This document shows positions 57,901 to 64,000 of a DNA stretch of 64,000 nucleotides, one piece after another. The notes under the pieces are model-generated. The model did not search any database. It worked only from the letters and a program-made list of their open reading frames with translations, and had not been told where the DNA came from. The stretch is from a virus. The DNA lies in IMG/VR virus record IMGVR_UViG_3300003937_000082, positions 1 through 64,000 of that record. The stretch is one strand, 5' to 3'. A program made the translations under genes and the position numbers. The stretch's first letter is position 1. Each line of letters begins with the position of its first letter.

Positions 57901-59099
57901 ATCATGCTACTGAAAAATCTCATATGATATTCTCACATAGAAATAACACTGGTAATTTTGCACAATGGATGAGAGTAACGCATGATGGTCGTGTTGCTAT
58001 AGGCGCACATAGTCCTTCAGCCCCATTACATATTCAAACTGCTGACGGCACAACTAATAGTGCGGTTAATAGTTTAACGATTACAAATTTATCTAGTGGC
58101 ACTACTACTACAGGGTTTGGTGGAGAGATTAGATTCCAAGCACAAAGAAATAATGGTGTTAATCAAAACACTGGTGGCATAAGATCGATTGCAGAAGTTA
58201 ATGCTGGAACTAATATATCTTCTGGTCTGGCTTTTGATACAGGCACAGCTGGTGTGACCAGTGAAAAAATGCGTATTACCAATACAGGTATTGTTGATAT
58301 TGGTAAAGCGGCATTTAGCAATGCTCCTACTGGCTCTAAATTCAATGTATATGGAGATGGCGAAGTATTTAGACTAGATGGTACTGGCGGCACTTCAAGA
58401 ACATTCCGATTTAGAAATGTCAGTACAGGTAATCCTGGTATTATTACCGCTGATGGGTCATTAGAGATTGGCACTGAAGACGCAAATACTTCAATCGGTT
58501 TATTGTCCATGAGGGACATAACATATAAAACCACAAAAACAAACAGTACCGCAGGCCATCATAAATTCTACAGCCATAACACTGAAATCGTCAGAATTGA
58601 TGGTCAACACAATAGAGTTGGTATCATGCAATCAAATCCAACTATTCCTCTTGATATAGAGCCTGATAGTTCTAAGAGAATATTTGGATCTCAACAAAAT
58701 AATACTCAACATGGTTTCTGTGAATATTTAATTTCTGGTACAATTGGTGCTGGTGCTGTCACGATTACGATGCAATGCTCTAGCTATTGGCAAGCTGAAG
58801 TTACTGCAACATTCCAGCAATCAAATGGCGGCAGTGATAATAACGTATACTTTAATGGTATTTGGTCAAATAACCATACAACCCATCTATTTAAAAATAA
58901 AACTAATGGCGGAACAGTTCCTCAAATTGGATCTATGGGTGTTACCCCAACATATAGCGTAGGTGTTGGAGATGCGGCATCCAATAGTGGTAAACTAGTA
59001 TTCACAAAACCAGCACTTGCAAATAGTTCGGGTACTTATACTGTGAGGGTAGTTGCATATGGTTATGGTAGTAAAGATATGACATACGTTGTTTCATAA
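54921..59099 (+). CDS. Longest tail fibre protein, TTG start, RGPSTF cassette and VGIG repeats
   Basis: 1392 aa. The start is TTG at 54921, supported by GGGGAGAG upstream and by similarity to the GTG-started gene at 36767 (MATNR against MATTK). The N-terminal fibre part (LHLNDNAKIKIGSASNGDLQ, SFIEDIGTGSLYLRADTS) is followed by an RGPSTF cassette (codons 193-281). The shaft has at least eight VGIG units, several with 'ERMRI..(S/N)G.VGIG'. It ends in a distinct head of about 150 residues (HGFCEYLISGTIGAGAVTIT, ending VRVVAYGYGSKDMTYVVS). No S74 domain. Probably a trimeric long tail fibre. The small gene at 59112 follows. Confidence 0.83.
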   Translation: MATNRDFIVKNGLSVGGDIAVTGNVTSDLHLNDNAKIKIGSASNGDLQIYHTTSGSDANNSFIEDIGTGSLYLRADTSVRIQSYGDNNDMIRADKAGAVTLYHNNGARLATTASGISVPGTASIGEVSVQSELFLGSSSNGKLTQSGSSWLFHTYASGAFGERFRILDTGANVTGNLDTTTLSSGNITTTGYLRGPSTFTIDPATHADNTGTVVIAGNLTVDGTQTTINSTTLTVDDKNIVLASGAADSAAANGAGITVDGASATLLYASSGDKFAFNKSLDITGNATVSGEVRTTNVNTASSTGVLALYGGATNPGGKIVLSGGNNTGATGSGIAFHAGASTANPAERMRILSGGNVGIGTDAPGTKLHVSAGSTNANTIVRLQQGTTAGNYSGIELGRTDGSGNVQTTPAIFGGVPISGIAGVVMGSTNTAIPAVAIQSANSSNGHIVFNPKGQEKVRISADGKVGIGNNDPQGRLHLNDSGTAIPTSGYGTGLMVSRTDGLMGTMFGFLNSPQSGYLQGANFTNTDTKPFLINPRGGNVGIGTTNPSTLLTVSETASDHTSAAISIENTQNGGYGGILNFVSTRAGTQVTAATIGTDGMENWSDVASTSSNLKFSTVNDGTLAERMRIHSSGKVGIGTGTSIPSSLLELRKTTAGLITGGSGNTGPVLTLHHEAQWENGYSGGDWLGAIDFSTGDASVGEGVRASIRTTVNNYYNTHALAFYTANQGDTTLDERMRIKENGLVGIGTQSPLAKLHVRGDSTDTRLLLEMDGDDVGGEAKLQFKVDSQDADTRIKAAIIFQREDPGTRGTGNLHFAVEGSNNDTNATTAHSRIMIQSDGNVGIGNTNPKRPLQIGETGSFPISFNGNYPDIHMNTYYESGWRIHTAGFGAKTTFNGATGAFGFSNVASSQSAGANFTPEERLTILANGNVGIGNTNPSDRLVVQKDSANIEPILVIKNDNTTDDNGTSIDFSGKDTGGNNITYGRIAAMYSNHATEKSHMIFSHRNNTGNFAQWMRVTHDGRVAIGAHSPSAPLHIQTADGTTNSAVNSLTITNLSSGTTTTGFGGEIRFQAQRNNGVNQNTGGIRSIAEVNAGTNISSGLAFDTGTAGVTSEKMRITNTGIVDIGKAAFSNAPTGSKFNVYGDGEVFRLDGTGGTSRTFRFRNVSTGNPGIITADGSLEIGTEDANTSIGLLSMRDITYKTTKTNSTAGHHKFYSHNTEIVRIDGQHNRVGIMQSNPTIPLDIEPDSSKRIFGSQQNNTQHGFCEYLISGTIGAGAVTITMQCSSYWQAEVTATFQQSNGGSDNNVYFNGIWSNNHTTHLFKNKTNGGTVPQIGSMGVTPTYSVGVGDAASNSGKLVFTKPALANSSGTYTVRVVAYGYGSKDMTYVVS
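55497..55763 (+). repeat. RGPSTF fibre cassette, copy 6
   Basis: Encodes LRGPSTFTIDPATHADNTG through DKFAFNKSL in the fibre at 54921. Confidence 0.85.
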
Positions 59100-59111
59100 G
59101 GAGAAATATAA

Positions 59112-59312
59112 ATGAAAATGGTATTTAAAATAGATACAGGTGAAATGATTGCTTACGGGACGGGAGATGTATCACAATGGTCTGACACTACTGTTTATTA
59201 CACGCACGTAGCAGAAGATGAAGTATATCCTGGCAATATCACATACACATATGATGGCGAGAACGTAATAGAGGGTGATCCTATTGCATTACACGATTTA
59301 ACGGGCAGCTAA
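59112..59312 (+). CDS. Small acidic fibre-associated protein, possible assembly factor
   Basis: 66 aa with a strong ribosome binding site (AAGGAGAAATATAA). It begins MKMVFKIDTGEMIAYGTGDV and is acidic throughout (HVAEDEVYPGNI, GENVIEGDP). No family recognised. It is the last gene of the fibre region and the next gene has its own late promoter. Short beta-rich makeup and position suggest a partner of the preceding fibre. Confidence 0.67.
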   Translation: MKMVFKIDTGEMIAYGTGDVSQWSDTTVYYTHVAEDEVYPGNITYTYDGENVIEGDPIALHDLTGS

Positions 59313-59320
59313 TGCTCACA

Positions 59321-59328
59321 TATAAATA
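59321..59328 (+). promoter_or_regulatory. T4-type late promoter TATAAATA for the neck/terminase operon
   Basis: Exact TATAAATA in the 49-bp gap before gp13. It would drive gp13-gp17, which are all packed within 5 bp of each other or overlapping. Confidence 0.78.
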
Positions 59329-59361
59329 GTTATAGCAATCTACTAACTATGGGAAATAGAT

Positions 59362-60105
59362 ATGGCACAGCCAACGACAAGACAGGAATTTGCAGAATGG
59401 TGCCTAAGAAAATTAGGTAAACCAGTAATAGAGATTAACATTGATGAAGATCAGGCACAAGATCGTATTGATGAAGCTCTATCGTATTACTGGGACTACC
59501 ATTTCGATGGCAGTGAGAGAACATTCTTCAAGCACAAAGTAACAGAAACAGATAAAACTAATCAGTACATTACTGTACCAGAAAATATTATAGGTGTGAT
59601 TAATTTATTTCCAGTGGGATCAAGTATCACTGCAAGTACCGGAATGTTCAATGTCCAGTATCAATTTGTATTGAATAACATACATGATATGATCAATTAT
59701 AACTTAACTAATTACTTCATGTCAATGCAAAATTTGCAATTTATGGAAGAAATATTAGTTGGTATGCAACCGATCAGATATAATAGACATATTAACAGAC
59801 TTTTTATTGACGTAGACTGGGATAGATTAGTCGTAGGAGAATATATTGTAGCAGAGTGTTATAGAGTTGTTGATCCTACAGTATACGCTGATGTCTACAA
59901 AGACCGTTGGTTACAAAACTATGCCACAGCTAAAATTAAATATCAATGGGGCAGTAATTTGACCAAATTTAATGGCATGACATTGCCAGGCAACATCCAG
60001 TTTAGCGGAGAACAGATTTTAAATGACGCACGTGATGAGATAGCGAAGTTAGAAGAAGAAATGATATCTTCGTACTCTCTTCCTGTCGTTGACATGATAG
60101 GGTAG
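59362..60105 (+). CDS. 13: Neck protein gp13
   Basis: 247 aa (T4 gp13 is 309). Sequence features match gp13 of marine T4-like phages: TRQEFAEWCLRKLGKPVIEI, RIDEALSYYWDYHFDGSERT, the central NYFMSMQNLQFMEEI and the C-terminal DRWLQNYATAKIKYQWGSNL, GMTLPGNIQFSGEQILNDAR. In T4 gp13 and gp14 form the neck that seals the filled head and joins it to the tail. The gene begins with ATG after GGGAAATAG, heads the operon 13-14-15-16-17 and is followed 5 bp later by gp14. Gene order, size and motifs agree. Confidence 0.92.
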   Translation: MAQPTTRQEFAEWCLRKLGKPVIEINIDEDQAQDRIDEALSYYWDYHFDGSERTFFKHKVTETDKTNQYITVPENIIGVINLFPVGSSITASTGMFNVQYQFVLNNIHDMINYNLTNYFMSMQNLQFMEEILVGMQPIRYNRHINRLFIDVDWDRLVVGEYIVAECYRVVDPTVYADVYKDRWLQNYATAKIKYQWGSNLTKFNGMTLPGNIQFSGEQILNDARDEIAKLEEEMISSYSLPVVDMIG

Positions 60106-60110
60106 ACACT

Positions 60111-61109
60111 GTGGCTAAGAATTACTATTTCGAAAACTACGAGAATTCGATGGAGCAAACTCTTATCGATGATTTGGTAGTGGAGTCGATTAAGATATAC
60201 GGAATAGACACTATGTATATGCCTAGAACTATGGGCGCAAAAGATGATATTTTAAACGAAGACGATCTTCCTGAATATAATGATGCACACCAAGTTGAGA
60301 TGTATGTCAAGAATGTAGATGGTTTTGAGGGAGAAGGAGACTTCTTATCTAAATTCGGTTTACAGATTCGTGACTCGATAACATTAACTATAGCGATGCG
60401 TACATACGAGTTAGAAGTTGGAATTAACAGTGAAATTAACAGACCTCGTGAAGGCGATGTCATCTATCTGCCTCTTAATCAAAAGATGTTTGTAGTTCAG
60501 CACGTAGAGCATGAATCAATTTTTTACCAAATGGGATCTTTGCAGACATATGATCTTAGATGTGAATTATATGAGTATAGTGGAGAACGATTTAACACTG
60601 GACTTCCGTATATCGATGATAGGTTCGAATCTGATAATCTCTTCATTGATAGTGATGGTACAACGTTTACTGTAGAAGTTCGAAGCAATGTGTTTCACAT
60701 GCAGGCAACAGATGAAAGAGGCGATCTTATAAGCACTCCTAAACTTGAAGCGAGAGTTGATGAGAAAATTATATTCGACCAATCACACACTTCTAACACT
60801 AATAAGCCGTTAAGGATATATACAACTACATCTCCAAATAGCGGTAATCCTGTTACTGCGGGTCTTGAAGTCACTGGCACACCAGGCTCAGATGGAGCTA
60901 AAGTCACTTGGACTCCAGCTACAACTGGTACATATTACTATATTAATACAACCACAATTGGAATGGGCGAAACAATTACAGTAGAAGCATCTAAGCTACA
61001 GAGTGTGGAAAGTTATGACGATATTGCGGATAACACAACTATAGAATCATTTGCCGACAACATTGTAGATTTTAGTCAGAGCAATCCGTTTGGGGAGGAT
61101 AACTTCTAA
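60111..61109 (+). CDS. 14: Neck protein gp14, GTG start, with extra C-terminal beta-sandwich domain
   Basis: 332 aa (T4 gp14 is 256). GTG at 60111 is chosen because it preserves the family N-terminus (MAKNYYFENYENSMEQTLID, then KIYGIDTMYMPR); the first internal ATG would remove part of it. VKNVDGFEGEGDFLSKFGLQ and RPREGDVIYLPLNQKMFVV are also typical of gp14. Residues about 185-278 (TFTVEVRSNVFHMQATD ... IIFDQSHTSNTNKPLR ... TTGTYYYIN) form an added beta-sandwich. The 'FDQS..SN..KPL' and terminal 'YYY' features resemble a cupredoxin/Ig-like domain of cyanophage proteins. The first base of the next ATG is the last base of this stop (TAATG). Confidence 0.9.
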   Translation: MAKNYYFENYENSMEQTLIDDLVVESIKIYGIDTMYMPRTMGAKDDILNEDDLPEYNDAHQVEMYVKNVDGFEGEGDFLSKFGLQIRDSITLTIAMRTYELEVGINSEINRPREGDVIYLPLNQKMFVVQHVEHESIFYQMGSLQTYDLRCELYEYSGERFNTGLPYIDDRFESDNLFIDSDGTTFTVEVRSNVFHMQATDERGDLISTPKLEARVDEKIIFDQSHTSNTNKPLRIYTTTSPNSGNPVTAGLEVTGTPGSDGAKVTWTPATTGTYYYINTTTIGMGETITVEASKLQSVESYDDIADNTTIESFADNIVDFSQSNPFGEDNF

Positions 61110-61906
61110 TGTTTGGTCAACACTTTTACAACGAATCGACACGAAGATATGTTGCTGTATTTGGCACATTGTTTAATGATATTCAGATAGGTCGCAGTAA
61201 TAACGCAGGTAAAGAGATACAGCGAATGACTGTGCCAATCAACTATGCGCCTGCTCAGAAGTTACTTGCAAGACTAGAAGGCGATCCAAATCTCGACAAG
61301 CCTGCCATTACTCTACCTCGCATGTCATTTGAAATTATGGGCATGAACTATAATCCAGCTCGTAAAGTTGGTTCGCTTGTAAGACAAACAAAATCTATAT
61401 CAACAGATGACAGCAATGTGCTAAACTTGTATAGTCCCGCACCTTATGACATCGATTTTCAGTTAAACATAATGACGAAATACACTGAAGACGGCACAAA
61501 GATTTTAGAACAAATCTTACCCTTCTTCAAGCCAGACGTAACAGTTAGTGTTAAAATGATTGATAGCATGGATTTCTATGTAGATATTCCTGTAGTGTTA
61601 CAGAGCGTAACTACAGAAGATTCATATGAAGGAGACTTCGAATCAAGAAGAGTATTAATGTGGACTCTGAACTTTCAGATGAAGGCATTCTACTTTGGTC
61701 CAACTACAAATAAACGAGTAATTAAGTTCGTTGACAATAACATATATAGTAATACAACTGCTACAAAAGCAGAAGAACAAGTGAACGTACAACCAGGATT
61801 GACCAGTGGAGGTCAGCCTACTACGAAAATTGCGGATTCTGTCGCATACGCAAATATTAATATTGATGATAATTGGGCAGAGATCGTACAAATATTGGAT
61901 GCTTGA
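61109..61906 (+). CDS. 15: Tail completion/sheath stabiliser gp15
   Basis: 265 aa, close to T4 gp15 (272). FGQHFYNESTRRYVAVFGTL, FNDIQIGRSN, ALPRM-like TLPRMSFEIMGMNYNPARK, YDIDFQLNIMTKYTEDGTKI and LEQILPFFKPD are family hallmarks. In T4, gp15 forms a hexameric ring that ends the tail and docks on the gp13/gp14 neck. The start overlaps the gp14 stop. Nothing unusual apart from a Thr/Gln-rich C-terminal tail. Confidence 0.92.
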   Translation: MFGQHFYNESTRRYVAVFGTLFNDIQIGRSNNAGKEIQRMTVPINYAPAQKLLARLEGDPNLDKPAITLPRMSFEIMGMNYNPARKVGSLVRQTKSISTDDSNVLNLYSPAPYDIDFQLNIMTKYTEDGTKILEQILPFFKPDVTVSVKMIDSMDFYVDIPVVLQSVTTEDSYEGDFESRRVLMWTLNFQMKAFYFGPTTNKRVIKFVDNNIYSNTTATKAEEQVNVQPGLTSGGQPTTKIADSVAYANINIDDNWAEIVQILDA

Positions 61907-61907
61907 C

Positions 61908-62339
61908 ATGATTAAAGATGAAATTAGTAATAGCTTAGGTCTTGAGCCTTTGCAAAATTTGAATGAAGGAGAAGGCGAATTGGTAGTTCCTAAGAAGACT
62001 GAATTAGCAGAACTAAACCCTGTTGACGATAAGGTTGACAGAGATTATGACTATGCTAGGACTAACTTCTATAACATCATTGAAACCGGCACGGAAGCAC
62101 TTGAGCAAATGCTAGATGTTGCGAAGGCATCAGAGCATCCTCGTGCATATGAAGTCGTATCAACTATCATGAAAACTCTTGTAGACGCAAACAAAGATTT
62201 AGTCTCAATGTCTGCTAAGAAACAAGAGAGCGAAGATGAAAAAAGCCCATCCGAAAAGACGGTGAGCAACAATAATCTTTTCGTGGGATCTACTGCTGAA
62301 CTTCAGCAACTCTTAAAGGACATGAGAAACGGTGAGTAG
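61908..62339 (+). CDS. 16: Small terminase subunit gp16
   Basis: 143 aa from the ATG at 61908, one base after the gp15 stop. A longer reading from 61806 would overlap gp15 by 100 bp and add a non-conserved basic stretch, so the downstream ATG is preferred. The core YDYARTNFYNIIETGTEALE, QMLDVAKASEHPRAYEVVST, IMKTLVDANKDLV is helical and matches gp16 of T4-like phages (T4: 164 aa). There gp16 forms a ring that recognises DNA and regulates the packaging motor. A charged linker (KKQESEDEKSPSEK) separates it from a C-terminal helix. Overlaps gp17 by 8 bp. Confidence 0.88.
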   Translation: MIKDEISNSLGLEPLQNLNEGEGELVVPKKTELAELNPVDDKVDRDYDYARTNFYNIIETGTEALEQMLDVAKASEHPRAYEVVSTIMKTLVDANKDLVSMSAKKQESEDEKSPSEKTVSNNNLFVGSTAELQQLLKDMRNGE

Positions 62340-63948
62340 TATACAGGCAAAAGGTTACAATGGTAACATAAATCTAAAACGAAAAGGCACAGATGTAGAA
62401 TTTTCGCAGGAAATGATATCTGAATTTCTTAAGTGTGCCAAAGATCCTATATACTTCTCAGAGAAATACATTCAAATCGTACATGTTGATCATGGTCTTA
62501 TACCTATTAAAATGTACGATTATCAGAAAGAAATTTGTACTGCTATCACAGAGAACAGGCGTGTCACAGTTAATACGTCAAGGCAGGCAGGTAAAACTAC
62601 TACAGCCGTAGCGGTAATCCTACACTATATCATATTTAACGACTTCAAAACAGTAGCATTGCTTGCTAATAAGGGCGATGCCGCACGTGAGATATTAGAT
62701 AGAATTAAGATTGCATATGAAGCACTCCCAAGTTGGCTACAGCAAGGAGTTATCGAGTGGAACAAAGGCTCAGTTGAATTTGAGAACGGGTGTAAGATTA
62801 TAGCTGGTTCAACATCATCAAGTGCTATTCGTGGTAAATCTATATCATTCTTGTACATCGATGAGACTGCATTCGTAGAGAACTGGGATGAGTTCTTCGC
62901 TTCAGTTTTTCCTACAATCTCATCTGGTGACACCACAAAAATTCTATTTACTTCCACACCTAATGGTCTCAATCACTTCTATAAGACATGTATTGGCGCA
63001 CAAGAAAATAGAAATGGTTACATATACATCGAAGTGCCATGGAACAGAGTTCCTCGCCGTGATGATAAGTGGAAGAAAGAAACTCTTGCGGCAATGGATT
63101 TTGATCAGCAAAAATTCTCTCAAGAATTTGAGTGTGCTTTCTTAGGTTCATCTGGAACGTTGATAGAAGGCTCAAAACTTAAAACTATGGTAGACCTACA
63201 GCCTATTGCTCAGACTGACAAGATGAAGGTATATGAGCAACCTCAACAGGACCACGTTTACGTGTGTGTTGTTGATGTATCAAGAGGAAAGGGTCTAGAT
63301 TATTCTGCATTCCAGATAATTGATGTGACTCAAATGCCATATAAACAAGTTTGTGTGTATAAAGACAACACTATTACCCCTATTGACTACGCTGAAATCA
63401 TATATAGAAGTATAGAGAGATATAACGAGGCTTATACTCTAATAGAGGTAAACGACATTGGCGAACAAGTATCGGAAGTACTGCATTATGAATTTGAAGT
63501 TGAAACGCTAATGTACACTGAATCAGCAGGAAGAGCAGGTAAAAGATTATCAACAGGCTTCTCTAAAAGCGCAGATAAAGGAATCAGAACCACAAAAAAT
63601 GTGAAGTCCATTGGCTGTAATATGCTCAAAATGTTGATTGAGCAAGATCAGCTAATTATTAACGACTTCGGAACAATAAATGAACTTTCGACATTCTCCA
63701 GACGTGGCAACTCTTATGAAGCAGAATCTGGAACACACGATGATTTGGTTATGTGTCTAGTGTTATTCGGATGGATGACCGATCAAACGTTTTTCAAAGA
63801 AGTCACAGACATAAATACTATCGATAAACTCAGATCAAGGAACGAAGAAGAACTTATGGAAAGCCTTCTACCAATTGGTTTCAACACTTATGACGAGGAT
63901 ATCCTTGACGATGAGCAGATAGGAACAGCCCAGTGGCTAAACTACTAA
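62332..63948 (+). CDS. 17: Large terminase subunit gp17 (packaging ATPase/nuclease)
   Basis: 538 aa (T4 gp17 is 610; T4-like cyanophage forms are shorter). The ATPase domain has Walker A SRQAGKTT (83-90; T4 SRQLGKTT), Walker B FLYIDE (173-178) and coupling motif TSTPNG (207-212). The nuclease domain has the RNase H-type acidic residues Asp315 (VVDVSRGKGLDYSAF), Glu372 (LIEVND) and Asp470/471 (THDDLVM). All look intact. It translocates DNA into the prohead and cuts the concatemer by headful packaging, as known for the family. The start ATG overlaps gp16. The shorter length comes mainly from a reduced N-terminus. Confidence 0.97.
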   Translation: MSSIQAKGYNGNINLKRKGTDVEFSQEMISEFLKCAKDPIYFSEKYIQIVHVDHGLIPIKMYDYQKEICTAITENRRVTVNTSRQAGKTTTAVAVILHYIIFNDFKTVALLANKGDAAREILDRIKIAYEALPSWLQQGVIEWNKGSVEFENGCKIIAGSTSSSAIRGKSISFLYIDETAFVENWDEFFASVFPTISSGDTTKILFTSTPNGLNHFYKTCIGAQENRNGYIYIEVPWNRVPRRDDKWKKETLAAMDFDQQKFSQEFECAFLGSSGTLIEGSKLKTMVDLQPIAQTDKMKVYEQPQQDHVYVCVVDVSRGKGLDYSAFQIIDVTQMPYKQVCVYKDNTITPIDYAEIIYRSIERYNEAYTLIEVNDIGEQVSEVLHYEFEVETLMYTESAGRAGKRLSTGFSKSADKGIRTTKNVKSIGCNMLKMLIEQDQLIINDFGTINELSTFSRRGNSYEAESGTHDDLVMCLVLFGWMTDQTFFKEVTDINTIDKLRSRNEEELMESLLPIGFNTYDEDILDDEQIGTAQWLNY

Positions 63949-64000
63949 ATTGCTGTTTTTATAAATATAGAAATAAAGAAGTTTATAACTTACAAAATAA
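63949..64000 (+). promoter_or_regulatory. T4-type late promoter after terL, at window edge
   Basis: TATAAATA at 63960-63967 lies 12 bp past the gp17 stop. It is followed by a small hairpin (AAGTT-TAT-AACTT, 63979-63991). In T4-like phages gp18 (tail sheath) usually follows gp17, so this probably drives a sheath gene beyond the window. Confidence 0.7.

Noticed and set aside
59107-59114. TATAAATG before the small gene at 59112 as a late promoter.
   Set aside because: It overlaps the start codon itself, leaving no room for a leader, and differs from the consensus in its last base; it is simply the spacer between AAGGAG and ATG.
59326-59350. Inverted repeat ATAGTTA/TAACTAT as a terminator before gp13.
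   Set aside because: It overlaps the end of the late promoter and only part would be transcribed; there is no T tract.
61806-61907. Longer N-terminus for the small terminase starting at 61806.
   Set aside because: It would overlap gp15 by 100 bp, and the added residues are not gp16-like; the ATG at 61908 directly follows the gp15 stop.
1-64000. tRNA genes, CRISPR arrays, insertion sequences and attachment sites.
   Set aside because: No cloverleaf-like sequence was seen in the gaps, no regularly spaced identical repeats, and no transposase or integrase coding sequence. The fibre repeats are protein-coding.

Overview
The window is a continuous stretch of a T4-like tailed phage (myovirus, order Pantevenvirales in current terms). 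Almost every base is coding and no intergenic gap exceeds about 100 bp. The base composition is AT-rich. The right end carries the recognisable T4-type cluster neck gp13, neck gp14, tail terminator gp15, small terminase gp16 and large terminase gp17. The left end carries a gp8-type baseplate wedge protein and a DUF4815 protein. DUF4815 and the sequence style of the fibre proteins point to a marine T4-like phage of the cyanophage/pelagiphage type. The host cannot be decided from this window; a marine cyanobacterium or a SAR11-type alphaproteobacterium are both plausible. I see no tRNA, integrase, transposase, reverse transcriptase or host-derived metabolic gene.

Layout. (1) 1-12607: baseplate and tail-tip genes, co-directional and tightly packed: a 5'-truncated gp7-position protein, a gp8-like wedge, a 1802-aa DUF4815 protein, a small coiled-coil protein, a fibre ending in an S74 self-cleaving chaperone domain, and a structural protein. 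(2) 12671-26743: large virion proteins, namely a beta-helix fibre, two paralogous giant structural proteins, a leucine-rich-repeat protein and a further structural protein. (3) 26740-29220: the only minus-strand gene, a large structural protein that converges on its left neighbour and diverges from its right neighbour at a palindromic promoter. (4) 29293-59312: about 30 kb of tail-fibre and adhesin genes. Seven large fibre-type proteins (690-1392 aa) are interleaved with small genes that are probably chaperones or accessory proteins. (5) 59362-63948: gp13-gp17, followed by a promoter for whatever lies beyond the window (tail sheath gp18 would be usual).

Regulation. The T4 late promoter sequence TATAAATA occurs upstream of a gene at 12622, 29259, 36716, 41258, 54878, 59321 and 63960. 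A one-base variant lies at 45299. At 29255-29266 two copies overlap head to head in a perfect 12-bp palindrome, giving a bidirectional late promoter. All these sites would give short leaders of roughly 20-40 nt if the start point sits where it does in T4. The fibre region is therefore split into separately promoted units, each usually one large fibre plus one to three small partners.

Evolution. Two protein modules are scattered across non-orthologous genes: a roughly 50-aa 'G-x-Y-x-I/L-x-x-x-G' module, five copies in four baseplate/tail genes, and a roughly 92-aa 'RGPSTFTIDPA' fibre cassette, six copies in six fibre genes. Together with duplicated leader/start regions and a pair of giant paralogues, they show that this region grew by duplication and domain shuffling. 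The most unusual items are the bidirectional promoter with its inverted gene, the LRR virion protein, the recurring leader before two fibre genes with GTG/TTG starts, and the fibre set with one shaft cassette and different tips.
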